Shown: piece after piece, positions 19,443-29,860 of the stretch
Numbering within the stretch: the first letter of the stretch is position 1
Layout: each line of letters begins with the position of its first letter
Assembly (NCBI GenBank): GCA_023376005.1
Contig: CM042147.1
Coordinates: 120,102,287 to 120,166,286, forward strand
Direction: 5' to 3'
DNA length: 64,000 nt
Source of the DNA: Doryteuthis pealeii
Taxonomy: Eukaryota; Mollusca; Cephalopoda; Myopsida; Loliginidae
The notes under the pieces: model-generated
What the model saw: only the letters and a program-made list of their open reading frames with translations
What the model was told of the DNA's origin: nothing
The model's database searches: none
Made by a program: the position numbers and the translations under genes

Positions 19443-20143
19443 TTTCTATAAGAAAAAAAAACAAAGAAGTATTTCTGTAGCATCTTCCAACAACTTCATC
19501 ACACACACACACCCGTCTATATCAATAGGATGATGCCTGTGCGTACTCTTCTCAACCAATCAAAACTGTCTTCGAGATTACGAAATTCTTGACTGTTTTC
19601 GCCTCCAGACCTCGGACTTAATAAAAAGAAATATATGTGGGGAAATAATTAAATCCACGTTTATTCCAAGAACTATCCGAAATAAAAATAAAAATGTATT
19701 ATTTGAGGCAGTTCATCAAGAATAGAAAATCCTCAATGTTGAAGAATTTTTCTGATAATTCATTAGCATTTCAGTTTCGGAAGACTATAATAAAGTTTTT
19801 GTACCCCTGAAGTTACAGCGTCTCCTGTGACTGTAAAGTCCAATGTTCGAAAAACATTCTCGACCACAGATGTCGTATGTGAAAGCTGTCCCTGAAGATG
19901 TTGATGTGCCGGAGTTTTGTTGTCGTTTCTGGACCTCTTGGCTTCATGGTGTTGCGCCATGGTGGCTTCAGACATGAACAGTCCGCTACAGAGAGCCTGC
20001 CGCCACCGAGGGCGGCCAAGATAGTTCTGAGCCAAATTTTCCCAGCTGGAAAATTTGGCTCAGAACTATCTGAAATAAAAATGTATTATTTGCGGCAGTT
20101 CATCAAGAATAGAAAATGCTGGAATCCTCAATGTTGAAGAATT
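19443..20143. other. Unclassified repeat-derived sequence with hairpin
   Basis: The phrase TTCATCAAGAATAGAAAAT plus CCTCAATGTTGAAG occurs at about 19710-19745, 20100-20138 and 20740-20778, so this is dispersed retroposon material. A near-perfect hairpin lies at 20020-20071 (GATAGTTCTGAGCCAAATTT and its inverse around CAGC). A 90-codon - strand frame (19763-20035) is shortened to 70 codons in copy 2 and is not supported. Confidence 0.5.
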
Positions 20144-20148
20144 TTTCT

Positions 20149-20182
<34 letters not shown>

Positions 20183-20360
20183 GATACACACAGAAAGAGA
20201 GACAGAGAGAGAGATGGGTGCACGTGTATACATATACATAGATAGAGGGAGAGAAAAAAGAAAGAAAAGAAGAGAAAGAGAGAGAACTAGAAAATACACA
20301 TGTATGCATACAGAGAGAGAAAGGGGGGAGAAAGAGAGAAAGAGAGGGTGGATAAGAGGA
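20144..20360. repeat. (GA)n-rich tract
   Basis: GA repeats with AC/AT interruptions. Copy 2: 59198-59435. Confidence 0.9.
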
Positions 20361-20439
20361 AGGAAATAGTGAAAATAGAGTATGAGAGAGAATGTGCCAA
20401 AAATAGTATAGTTGATATTGATTTTATAGGTAACAATTG

Positions 20440-20735
20440 GACAAATAGCGTAGTGGATATAGGAGTTAGGTTAAGACAGTTCTAAGTGACAGTTATCTCT
20501 AGACTACAGGTTCAATCCTGGTCAGGGGCAGAAGTAACATATAATAATAATTAACACAGCTTAACACTTGTACTCCAGCTATGGTTAGCGGAATGAGAAC
20601 ATGATACCCCCGTGGACTGAATAAAGGGTTAGGTTCAAAGTTCTGTGATGGCTCCTGATTACGACAAGAAGGTTCCCGAGTTCGAAAAGAAGCTTCCCGA
20701 AAAGGTTCCCGAGTCCGACAATAAATATTATTTGC
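20440..20735 (+). mobile_element. SINE-V with clear tRNA-like head
   Basis: Head with A-box-like TAGCGTAGTGGATATAGG (20447 onward) and B-box-like GGTTCAATCCTGG (20508-20520), same middle as at 17020-17396, VNTR of GGTTCCCGAGTTCGA-type units at about 20665-20720, then truncation into the TTCATCAAGAATAG repeat. Confidence 0.7.
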
Positions 20736-20889
20736 AGCAGTTCATCAAGAATAGAAAATGTTGGAAGCCTCAATGTTGAAGAAATTTTCTGATAATAGGA
20801 TTAAGAGAATCAAAAGATTATTAAACGTTGGTTATAACTAAACATGTTTTTTTTTTCTCGGAATTTTTTAGATGAGGTTTGATAATTAG

Positions 20890-21030
20890 TATTGTATTAG
20901 TAGTGGACTGAATAAAGGGTTAGGTTCAATGTCCCGTGATTTCTCCCGATTACGACAAGAAAATTCCCGAGTTCGAAAAAGAAAGTTCCCGAGTCCGAAA
21001 AGAAGGTTCCCGAGTCCGAGAAATTGTGTG
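20890..21030 (+). mobile_element. SINE-V VNTR fragment
   Basis: GTGGACTGAATAAAGGGTTA followed by four or five VNTR units ending at AGTCCGAGAAATT, then a TG microsatellite. Copy 2 (59995-60215) preserves the missing tail. Confidence 0.65.
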
Positions 21031-21132
21031 TGTGTGTGTTTATTTGTTATAGAATACTATACAATTAAAAGAGGATTAGCTCTTTCACAGGCAATCGAGT
21101 ATTTTATTTTCATTTCCCTAATACAAGATACC

Positions 21133-21170
<38 letters not shown>

Positions 21171-21312
21171 TTAGAAAACCTGTGGGTGTTTTAGTGGGAG
21201 AGTATTGTAATAAATAAAAAAACGCTGGAGACTTCCGCACACCTGATATGTACGAATATACCTACAACTTATGAATATATGAATATCTTCGCTTCTCATC
21301 CTCCTCTTTTAC

Positions 21313-21315
<3 letters not shown>
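21031..21315. other. Non-coding with short TG, AT and GA repeats
   Basis: Short (TG)n at about 21025-21040, (AT)n/(GA)n at 21135-21170. Nothing else recognised. Confidence 0.6.
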
Positions 21316-21375
<60 letters not shown>

Positions 21376-21443
21376 TATTGTTCTTATCCTTTCTCTGTCT
21401 CCCTCTCTCTCTTCCCATACACGTCCTCTCACTCTCTCATCAT

Positions 21444-21501
<58 letters not shown>

Positions 21502-21581
21502 TTATCTCTCTCTCTTACTCTTTCTTTTTCTTATCTTCTCTTTCTCATCCTCATCCTCTCACTCTCATTCTTCATCTCTCT

Positions 21582-21632
<51 letters not shown>
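21316..21632 (+). repeat. (TC)n array
   Basis: TC repeats with TCATCATCC-type interruptions. Copy 2: 60716-61203, longer. Confidence 0.95.
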
Positions 21633-21637
<5 letters not shown>

Positions 21638-22130
21638 ATTACCAATATGTTCCTTTTTTTCATGTAATATTTCCCTGTTTATCAGTCGCTGCCTTTCATT
21701 CACCTAGATATCAGCAAAAGCAATTATCATCACGTAATGGAAAGGTGTGTCTGCTGACTTTTTCCCGCCTCGATACCACTAAGCCTCTTTCACTTCCGGT
21801 GCCATCTTATCTCAGTTCAGATGAACACTTCTAAGTTACACGGCAACGCCCAATAATGTCTGAATGGCTTTCTTAATTAACACCTGTGATAACCACTCTC
21901 TTCTCCGATCCACATCGGACTTGATAGTCCAGTGGACGCCAGGAGCTCTTTTACCTCCCACAAAAACTCAGTCTGTCATTTTGTTCATTTCGTGCTTTTA
22001 ATTCAACGTGTGTGTTATCATTCACCTATTACTACGACAATGACCACCCTAACCAATTCCATAACGTTGCCTTCTTTGCCCACGTTTAAAACTATATCTA
22101 CCTACGTGTCTTTTTTTTGTCTTAAGGATT
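21633..22130. other. Unclassified unique sequence
   Basis: No gene or element recognised. Copy 2: 61204-61684. It leads into the TTC VNTR; the phrase CTACCTACGTGTC plus TTTTGTCTTAAGG at its end is re-used inside the VNTR of copy 2. Confidence 0.5.
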
Positions 22131-23690
22131 ACTTTTCTTCTTCTTCATCTTCTTTTTTTCTTTCATCATCTTTTGTCTTGTACCTTCTTCTTCTTCTTCT
22201 TCTTCTTCTTCTTCTTCTTTCATCGACTTTTGTCTTATACCTTCTTCTTCTTCTTCTTTTTTTTTCTCTCATCGACTTTTGTCTTATACCTTCTTCTTCT
22301 TCTTCTTCTACTTTTTTTTTCTTTCTTCATCTTTGTCTTATACCTTCTTCTTCTTCTTCTTCTACTTTTTTTTTTCTTTCTTCATCTTTTGTCTTATACC
22401 TTCTTCTTCTTCTTCTTCTTCTTCTTCTTTTTTTTTTTCTTCCATCATCTTTTGTTCTTATACCTTCTTCTTCTTCTTCTTCTTCTTCTTTTTTTTCTTT
22501 CATTATCTTTTGTCTTATACCCTTCTTCTTCTTCTTTCTTCTTCTTTTTTTTTTCTTTCATCATCTTTTGTCTTATACCTTCTTCTTCTTCTTCATCATC
22601 ATCATCTTCTTTTTCTTTCATCATCTTTTGTCTTTATCTTCTTCTTCTTCATCTTCTTTTCTTTCATCATATTTTGTCTTATACCTTCTTCTTCTTCTTC
22701 TTCTTCTTTTCTTTCATCATTTTTGTCTTATAACTTCTTCTTCTTCATCTTCTTTTTTTCTTTCATAATCTTTTGTCTTATACCTTCTTCTTCTTCTTCT
22801 TCTTTTTCTTTCATCATCTTTTGTCTTATACCTTCTACTTCTTCTTCTTCTTCTTTTTTTTCTTTCATCATCTTTTGTCTTATACCTTCTTCTTCTTCTT
22901 CTTCTTCTTCTTCTTCTTTTTTTTTCTTTCATCATCTTTTGTCTTATACCTTCTTCTTCTTCTTCTTTTTTTTTCTTTCATCATCTTTTGTCTTATACCT
23001 TCTTCTTCTTCTTCTTCTTCTTCTTCTTCTTCTTCTTTTTTCTTTCATCATCTTTTGTCTTATACCTTCTTCTTCTTCTTCTTCTTCTTCTTCTTCTTCT
23101 TTTTCTTTCATCATCTTTTGTCTTATACCTTCTACTTCTTCTTCTTCTTCTTTTTTTTCTTTCATCATCTTTGTCTTATACCTTCTTCTTCTTCTTCTTC
23201 TTCTTCTTCTTTTTTTTTTTTTCATCATCTTTTGTCTATACCTTCTTCTTCTTCTTCTTTCTTTTTTTTTTCTTTCATCATCTTTTGTCTTATACCTTCT
23301 TCTTCTTCTTCTTCTTCTTCTTCTTCTTCTTCTTCTTCTTCTTTTTTCTTTCATCATCTTTTGTCTTATACCTTCTTCTTCTTCTTCTTCTTCTTCTCTT
23401 TTCTTTCATCATCTTTTGTCATACCTCTTCTCATTCTTCTTTTTTTCATCATCTTCTGTCTTATACCTTCTTCTTCTTCTTCTTCTTCTTCTCTTCTTCT
23501 TCTCTTTCATCATCTTCTGTCTTATACCTTCTTCTCTTCTTCTTCTTTCTCTCTTTGTCTTATCTTCTTCTTCTTTGTCTTTCATCATCTTTTGTCTTGT
23601 ACCTTCTTCTTCTTCTTCTTCTTCTTTGTCTTTCATCATCTTTTTTCTTGTACCTTCTTCTTCTTCTTCTTTTTCTTCTTCTTTTCTGAC
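22131..23690 (+). repeat. (TTC)n VNTR with TTTCATCATCTTTTGTCTTA spacer
   Basis: About 25 irregular units of 45-75 bp, each a TTC run of 4-16 units followed by TTTCATCATCTTTTGTCTTA and TACC. The + strand is almost purely pyrimidine over 1.5 kb. Frames of up to 514 codons are Ser/Phe/Leu or Lys/Arg/Glu repeats caused by the triplet period and are rejected as genes. Confidence 0.95.
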
Positions 23691-23820
23691 GATTCTTGGC
23701 CTTGATATCAGAAGATCTTTCAAAATTAACAGATTCGTGTGGCACCGTACCAAAAGTAGAAAATACAAAATTTCAAATCAGGATAGACCATCTTTGGCAT
23801 ATATCTACATTCAAGGAACA

Positions 23821-24115
23821 TGAGATACTCGCGGTTTAGCGATTATCGTTGTAGTAAATGGAATCGACGACCCGAGTTCAAATCCTGGACGAGGCAGGTT
23901 GCGTTTCACTTCGCGCTAATGCCCTTGGGAAAGGCATCAATTCATATCTTTTTCCCCGGCCAAAGTTATGGGGAGATACTAGGGCAGACTGGGTTCTCTA
24001 GCATTGGTTCGACAACCAGTCTAGTAGGAAAATTTTAGATTCTAACCAGGTGTACACGGTTAAAAATTGACCTTGTGTCAAATCCTGTCCGTGGCGAGGG
24101 CATTGGGTAAATATG
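23821..24115 (+). mobile_element. SINE-A with perfect target site duplication
   Basis: Head GCGGTTTAGCGATTATCG, B-box-like GAGTTCAAATCCTGG, body GCGCTAATGCCCTTGGGAAA, AGGGCAGACTGGGTTC, and 3' end GGGCATTGGGTAAATA. Flanked by a perfect 15 bp direct repeat TACATTCAAGGAACA (23806-23820 and 24116-24130), which fixes both ends at 295 bp. Confidence 0.93.
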
Positions 24116-24209
24116 TACATTCAAGGAACAGCTAGTTAAAATAGATCTTAATTTTAATTTCAAAAGACCTTGTGTTAATCCAGCCCGGTGAGAGGTCAAG
24201 AAAAAACCC

Positions 24210-24210
<1 letters not shown>

Positions 24211-24304
<94 letters not shown>
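24211..24304 (+). repeat. (TC)n followed by (CG)n
   Basis: TC repeat ending in a short CG alternation (GCGCGCGCGCGCGC) near 24290-24304. Confidence 0.95.
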
Positions 24305-24506
24305 TCTTGGTGGTTTTTTAAATTCAAAGTTTAAATATCTGACGGCTTTGTTATTAGCAATTGTTCCGTGGTTAAAAAATGATGAAATAGAAAATAAATC
24401 TCTTTGCATAAACGAAGCAGTTATCATTTTCAAAAAGGAATTTCTAAACGCATTGATCATATTCTGTTACATCTATATATCATTAGAATTATCATTATGT
24501 TAACAG

Positions 24507-24508
<2 letters not shown>

Positions 24509-24551
<43 letters not shown>

Positions 24552-24576
24552 TGTGTGTGTGTGTGTGTGTGTGTGT
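24509..24576. repeat. (AT)n then (GT)n
   Basis: Compound dinucleotide repeat abutting the LINE fragment. Confidence 0.95.
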
Positions 24577-24785
24577 TGTGTAAACCAATTCACATATCTA
24601 GGTAGTAATATCTCATCTACAGAAAGTGATGTCAATATACGTATTGGAAAGGTATTGACAGATTATGGATCATATGAAAATCTGATCTCTCTGATAAGAT
24701 AAAGCGAGGATTCTTTCAAACTGTAAACGTGTCAGTGCTACTATATGGCTGCACCATTTGGACTTTAACGAAACGCTTAGTAGTA
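24577..24785 (+). pseudogene. LINE reverse transcriptase C-terminal fragment
   Basis: Starts VNQFTYLGSNISSTESDVNI then RIGK; after a frameshift it continues IDRLWIIWKSDLSDKIKRGF, then FQTVNVSVLLYGCTIWTLTK and RL. This order (FTYLGS, LLYGC.W, TLTKRL) is the thumb and connection region downstream of the RT palm in non-LTR retrotransposon ORF2. Broken by frameshifts and truncated at both ends. The fragment at 42955-43395 (-) continues the same family. Confidence 0.85.
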
Positions 24786-24960
24786 TAAACGGCGGCGTTG
24801 CCTATTTTCGATGAGGGGGTCTAGCCCCTTTTCACTAGCTCTAGACCAGGGAGATTGTTTTTGGGGTCTGGGTTGGAGCACCACATTTTACCACATAGAT
24901 TCAAGTTGTACTACTCATGCTATAGTTGGCGAGACCCGGTATAGAACCCGGAAACGGTTC
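24786..24960 (-). mobile_element. SINE-B, partial
   Basis: The - strand has the head end GGTTCTATACCGGGTCTCG, then GCCAACTATAGCATGAGTAG and the body block with TCTAGAGCTAGTGAAAAG. The A-box part is replaced by the left arm of the large hairpin. Confidence 0.65.
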
Positions 24961-25541
24961 TATTTATTCTTCTTTCTGTTCTTTCGTGTGATTTTAAAGG
25001 ATTTCAGTCGAGCGATGCTGCAGCATTGTCAACTCGGTTAAATCGAACTTAATGGACCTAAATTCCACCATTGTATGTCACCCGCCGAAAGAAAAAATAC
25101 CAAAATTCAGGAAATTAACCGAATTTAATGAAATTTTCCATGTTTATATATTAATGAATAAAAGATATAATGCACTAGTTATTTTATTTAAAAATTTTTA
25201 CATTTTTTCAGGTCAGTTAACTTTGAACCACGTATCTTTGAGGCATAACACCGATTCTCAAAGATACGTGGTTCAAAGTTAACTGACCTGAAAAAATGTA
25301 ATGGTTTTTAAATAAAATAACTGGTGCATTATATTTTTTATTCATTAATATATCAACACTGAAAATTCCATTAAATTCGGTTAATTCCTTGATTTTTGGT
25401 ATTTTTTCTTTCGGCGGGGTGACATACGATGGTGGAATTTAGGTCCGTTAAGTTCGATTTAACCGAGTTGACAATGCTGCGGCATCGCTCGACTGAAATC
25501 CTTTAAATTCCCACGAAAGAACAGAAAAAAAAAGAAATAAA
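24961..25541. repeat. 580 bp inverted repeat (hairpin)
   Basis: Left arm 24961-25242 and right arm about 25257-25541 are reverse complements with few mismatches (for example GATGCTGCAGC against GCTGCGGCATC), separated by a 14-base loop (25243-25256). Landmarks: TTTCAGTCGAGCGATGC, AACTCGGTTAAATCGAACTT, GTTAACTTTGAACCACGTAT. The arms carry the same text as the AT-rich repeats at 4225-4310 and 5620-5710. SINE-B head sequence lies just outside both ends. Confidence 0.93.
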
Positions 25542-25616
25542 TAAATGGAGAAAAAAAAAAGCAAAGAAAGAAAATGTGACACAAAAAAGGAAGAAGAATT
25601 AAATATAGAAAGTTAT

Positions 25617-25692
25617 AGGGTCGTTTTAGCTCAGTCAGTACAGTATCCACCTAGAAACTAAAAGTTTCCGGGTTCGATACCGGAGTGATATT
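25617..25692 (+). mobile_element. SINE-B tRNA-like head
   Basis: A box TTAGCTCAGTCAGTACAG and B box GGGTTCGATACCGG at the expected spacing, but no acceptor stem pairing and no body follows. Not a functional tRNA. Confidence 0.7.
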
Positions 25693-25784
25693 ACGATGGT
25701 GGAATTTACGTTCGTTAAGTTCTATTTAACCGTCAACTCACCAACACGGCTAATGCCAGTATCTTGAAACCATAGAAAAGTAGA

Positions 25785-26225
25785 CGAGCCGATCCAATGC
25801 ATAAAACTTTGGCCCTATCTTGGGCTAGACGGGCGGTCGGAGAGGCCCCCTCCGATCAATCGGCTGGTCACGTCAAGCCCTAGCACCTATATGATTTTCC
25901 TAATCCTATTGCCCTTAGGGCAAGCCCCAATCCCTTTTTATCATATGGGTGCTAGAAGGCGGTGGCTGCGGGTCTTCATGTCCTGGGAATGACGTTAAAC
26001 TCTATCTGATGGTGGGGTTCCAGTTTTGGAGGTTTGGGGAATGTGGAGCGCCCCTTCATCACCATTGCTCCCTGGTCCACTCTGACCCGGAGTGGTAGTA
26101 CCTGTTAAATAGAAAAATGTATTTATAAAAAAATTGTATTATCCATTAAGAATTGATTTATTTCAAAACTTTATCGGCATTAAATGACCCACTGAGGTTG
26201 ATATGCCGTAAAACAAAACAAACCA
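25785..26225 (+). mobile_element. Element X, 5'-truncated, with A-rich tail
   Basis: Collinear with the reverse complement of 56949-57420: TTTGGCCCTATCTTGGGC, GACGGGCGGTC, CGGCTGGTCACGTCAAGC, GGTGGCTGCGGGTCTTC, GACCCGGAGTGGTAGTACC, CGGCATTAAATGACCCACTG and GGTTGATATGCCGTAAAACA. Ends in an A-rich tail. Confidence 0.8.
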
Positions 26226-26639
26226 AAAAAAAACAAAAAACAATGCATAAATAACGAGAACTAGGTTAGTTTTTAGAATAACGATAATGATATTTTGATA
26301 ACTTGGTTAATAATGGGATTCTAATGCAAGTTTTTGGGTATTGTGGAGAAATATAATATTAGACACAATGACGCTATTGATTGGAAGAGTGATGAGTGAC
26401 CAGCGGATTATTTTATCAGATGAACAAGGCGAAACCACTGGCACTGGATGATAGAAATAAGTCTAGAAGATAATAGCGAGCGTAGTATGAGTGAAACATC
26501 GATTGTACCATAACAATCGTACAAACACTGTTGTCGCACGACTGTCGCCAAAAGAACTAAAGAAATGGAACACAGAGAGAATGAATTAAGGATGGCTAAT
26601 AGAAAAGACGGAGTAGTGAATAGGTTGTGATTTTTATCC
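26226..26639. other. Unclassified sequence before the satellite
   Basis: No element or gene recognised. Confidence 0.45.
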
Positions 26640-28270
26640 TTTCTATGTCATCGGTCATCATAATGATCTACTGGCACTAGTGACCTCTGGGCATTTACTC
26701 GTATAGGCTTATATGAAAATGACTAAATGAACCAGTAAATGGACATCTACTGAGGATATATTAGTCTGGCACAAGGACAAATAAACAGGAGTGATGTCTC
26801 GGGGTTTTTTTATCCTTTCTAAGGTTGATATACCATTAAACAAAGAAACCATTTTTTTTTTAATTCTTCGATCCTCTATTACAAGACAATGACAAATGAG
26901 TAGGAGTGATTTCTCGGTTTTTTATCCTTTCTAAGTCATCAGTCATTCCAATGATCTACTGACTCTTGTGACTCGTATAGGCTTATATGAAAATGACTAA
27001 ATGAACCAGTAAATGGTCATCCGCTGAGAATATATTAGTCTGGCACAAGGACAAATGAGCAGGAGTGATGTCTCGGTTTTTTATCCTTTCTAAGTCATCA
27101 GTCATACCAATGATCTACTGACTCTTGTGACTCGTATATGCTTATATGAAAATGACTAAATGAACCATTAAATGGACATCTACTGAGGATATATTAGTCT
27201 GGCACAAGGACAAATGAGCAGGAGTGATGTCTCGGTTTTTTATCCTTTCTAAGTCATCAGTCATTCCAATGATCTACTGAATCTTGTGACTCGTATAGGC
27301 TTATATGAAAATGACTAAATGAACCAGTAAATGGAAATCTACAGAGAATATATTAGTCTGGCACAAGGATAAATGAGTAGGAGTGATGTCTCGTTTTTAT
27401 CCTTTCTAAGTCATCAGTCATACCAGTGATCTACTGACTCTTGTGATTCGTATAGGCTTATATGAAAATGACTAAATGAACCAGTAAATGGTCATCCGCT
27501 GAGAATATATTAGTCTGGCACAAGGACAAATGAGTAGGAATGATGTCTCGGTTTTAATCCTTTCTAAGTCATCAGTCATACCAATGATCTACTGACTCTT
27601 GTGACTCGTATAGGCTTATATGAAAATGACTAAATGAACCAGTAAATGGAAAATCTATAGAGTATATATTAGTCTGGCACAAGGACAAATGAGTAGGAGT
27701 GATGTCTCGTTTTTTTATCCTTTCTAAGTAATCGGTCATACCAATGATCTACTGAATCTTGTGACTCGTATAGGCTTATATGAAAATGACTAAATGAACC
27801 TGTAAATGGACATCCACTAAGAATATATTAGTCTGGCACAAGGACAAATGAGCCGGAGTGATATCTCGGTTTTAATCCTTTCTAAGTCATCAGTCATTCC
27901 AATGATCTACTGAATCTTGTGACTCGTATAGGCTTATATGAAAATGACTAAATGAACCAGTAAATGGAAATCTACAGAGAATATATTAGTCTGGCACAAG
28001 GACAAATGAGTTGGGGCGATAATACGGTTTTTTATCCTTTCTATGTCATAGGTCATCATAATGATCTACTGACCTCTGGGCATTTACTCGTATAGGCTTA
28101 TATGAAAATGACTAAATGAACCTGTAAATGGACATCTACTGAGAATATATTAGTGTGGCACAAGGACAAATAAACAGGAGTGATGTCTCGGTTTTTTTTA
28201 TCCTTTCTAAGGTTGATATACCATTAAACAAAGAAACCATTTTTTTTAATTCTTCGATCCTCAATTACCA
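26640..28270. repeat. 158 bp satellite array, nine units
   Basis: GACTAAATGAACC recurs at 26721, 26995, 27154, 27313, 27470, 27628, 27788, 27946 and 28110, a spacing of 157-164 bp except for the first interval. Unit landmarks: TATATTAGTCTGGCACAAGG, AGTGATGTCTCGG, AATGATCTACTGA, CGTATAGGCTTATATGAAAA. The same 65 bp flank (GTTGATATACCATTAAACAA plus ATTCTTCGATCCTC) stands at 26818-26882 and 28204-28268. No open frame. Confidence 0.95.
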
Positions 28271-28431
28271 GAGTCTTTACGACCGTTCCCAGTGCTCCAA
28301 GGATTATCATCATTAATTTGTATTAATTTCCGAAGCTGAGATTTATCAATTATTAGTGAAATAGTTTACTAATTAGGACTGAACCTATTCTAGTAGTGAC
28401 CACTATCATTATACACAGAACACCCCTTTAG

Positions 28432-28512
28432 GGGGGGGGGGTAATCTTAAATCTATGCATGGGATACAGTCGGCGTATTCTGAGCCCCGCCGACAGGCCG
28501 GTCAAAAAAGCC
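28432..28512 (-). mobile_element. Element X 5' end fragment beside a G run
   Basis: CAGTCGGCGTATTCTGAGCC and CCGACAGGCCGGTCA match the 5' head of element X in copy 2 (57510-57549). A run of ten or eleven G lies at about 28431-28441. Confidence 0.55.
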
Positions 28513-28540
28513 AAGACTTTCGTTACATTTCACAGCTATA

Positions 28541-29100
28541 TGATATCAAGTATTCTTATTTAATACAAATAATTTGGATACAGTTGTATGATTTCAAGTA
28601 TTCCTATCTAATACAAATAATTTGCACACAGTTGTATGATTTTCAAGTATTCATATCTAATACAAATAATTTGTACACAGTTGTATGATTTCAAGTATTC
28701 CTATCTAATACAAATAATTTGCACACAGTTGTATGATTTCAAGTATTCATATCTAATACAAATAATTTGTACACAGTTGTATGATTTCAAGTATTCCTAT
28801 CTAATACAAATAATTTGCACACAGTTGTATGATTTCAAGTATTCATATCTAATACAAATAATTTGTACACAGTTGTATGATTTCAAGTATTCCTATCTAA
28901 TACAAATAATTTGCACACAGTTGTATGATTTCAAGTATCATCTAATACAAATAATTTGTACACAGTTGTATGATTCAAGTATTCCTATCTAATACAAATA
29001 ATTTGCACACAGTTGTATGATTTCAAGTATTCTAATACTAATAATTTGCACACAGTTGTATGATTTCAAGTATTGCCATCTAATACTAATGTATACACAA
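28541..29100 (+). repeat. 48 bp minisatellite with 96 bp higher-order period
   Basis: About twelve units of GTTGTATGATTTCAAGTATT, then C[C/A]TATCTAATACAAATAATTTG and [C/T]ACACA. Units strictly alternate between type 1 (CCTATC with GCACAC) and type 2 (CATATC with GTACAC) over eight or more units. Because 48 is a multiple of three, one frame stays open (LYDFKYSYLIQIICTQ repeats), not taken as a gene. Later units decay. Confidence 0.95.
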
Positions 29101-29304
29101 TGATATGGTTTTAAGTAACTATTTCTATCTAATGATAATAATTAGTCAAAAAACATCTATTTGGTTTATAAATAATAATAGTTATCCTTAGTAAACAATT
29201 ATAACTTTAAATACCTACTCTTAGTACAAATGATTTACGCGCTGGTATATAATATCAAGTATTTCTATCTAATATAAGTAATTTTTAAACAGACATATGT
29301 AACG
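29101..29304. other. Decayed minisatellite fringe
   Basis: Weak echoes of the 48 bp unit (for example AATATCAAGTATTTCTATCT near 29251). Confidence 0.5.
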
Positions 29305-29445
29305 CATAGATGAGACCATAACAGGTACAACCACTCCGAGTCAGAGTAGACCTGGGAGTAATGGCAATGAAGTGGTACTCCACATGACCCAAAGCTCCAA
29401 AATTGGAACTTTATTTGATACAGTTTAACGTTATACCCAAGACAA
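29305..29445 (-). mobile_element. Element X fragment
   Basis: TAGATGAGACC, GGTACAACCACTCCGAGTCA, GACCTGGGAGTAATGGC and CAGTTTAACGTTATACCCA in element X order. Confidence 0.7.
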
Positions 29446-29771
29446 GACAGTAATAGATTTTATTAAAATTTAAAATTTCAAACCAAGTTTTCTTTTTCGA
29501 TTCTCATTGGGTGCTCCATTCTTGCGGCCTTGTGCCCCGCATCTAAGCTAAACTCAGTAAATGACTACTCTTCCCGATATATTAATACTGTTTAACTATC
29601 AAACTACAACCAAAAATAAAATATACGATTTGTCTTAAAAATCGATTTCATTCTAGTTGTAATGACAGAGAAGTATTAGTATTTAATAGTAGTAGAAATA
29701 TTACACACAGGTTTTGCTTAAGAAATAATGGCGGTCGGGGAAACAGAGAAGGTGACATTGATAATAGGAAT
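29446..29771. other. Unclassified sequence
   Basis: Nothing recognised. Confidence 0.45.
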
Positions 29772-29860
29772 ACAGTGTTACCTTGACTTGATTTGATATA
29801 CGAGGAAATTGAGTTACGAGCGAAACGAATTAGACTTGTAAGTTAAAATTCTATAGTAAC
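29772..29860. mobile_element. MITE fragment, CAGTG(G/T)TACCTTGACTT type
   Basis: CAGTGTTACCTTGACTTG, then GAGTTACGAGCG; one end of the family at 2192-2597. Confidence 0.55.

Larger units (their letters stand above)
3790..24341 (+). repeat. 20 kb duplication, copy 1
   Basis: From the TACTAAAGCTGAGTTA segment near 3810 to AAATATCT near 24341, the sequence is repeated in the same order and orientation at about 44140-63990. Matching landmarks include calmodulin-like exon A, SINE-B with its insert, the palindrome, the mariner-derived element, the 5S-element and the TTC VNTR. Differences are scattered substitutions, many homopolymer indels, microsatellite length changes and a few larger indels (5170-5500 and 9668-10284 present only here; element X present only in copy 2). 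Confidence 0.95.

Noticed and set aside
19763..20035. 90-codon - strand frame
   Set aside because: Shortened in copy 2, overlaps dispersed retroposon sequence, no domain recognised.
22279..23823. 514-codon and other long frames through the TTC VNTR, and Lys/Arg/Glu-rich frames on the opposite strand
   Set aside because: Open only because the repeat has a three-base period; composition is pure Ser/Phe/Leu or Lys/Arg/Glu with no domain, and the frames break between the two copies.
26640..28270. CRISPR-like array
   Set aside because: Whole 158 bp units repeat without unique spacers, in a eukaryotic sequence; it is a satellite.
28636..28992. 118-codon frame with LYDFKYSYLIQIICTQ repeats
   Set aside because: A 48 bp minisatellite is a multiple of three, so one frame stays open by default.
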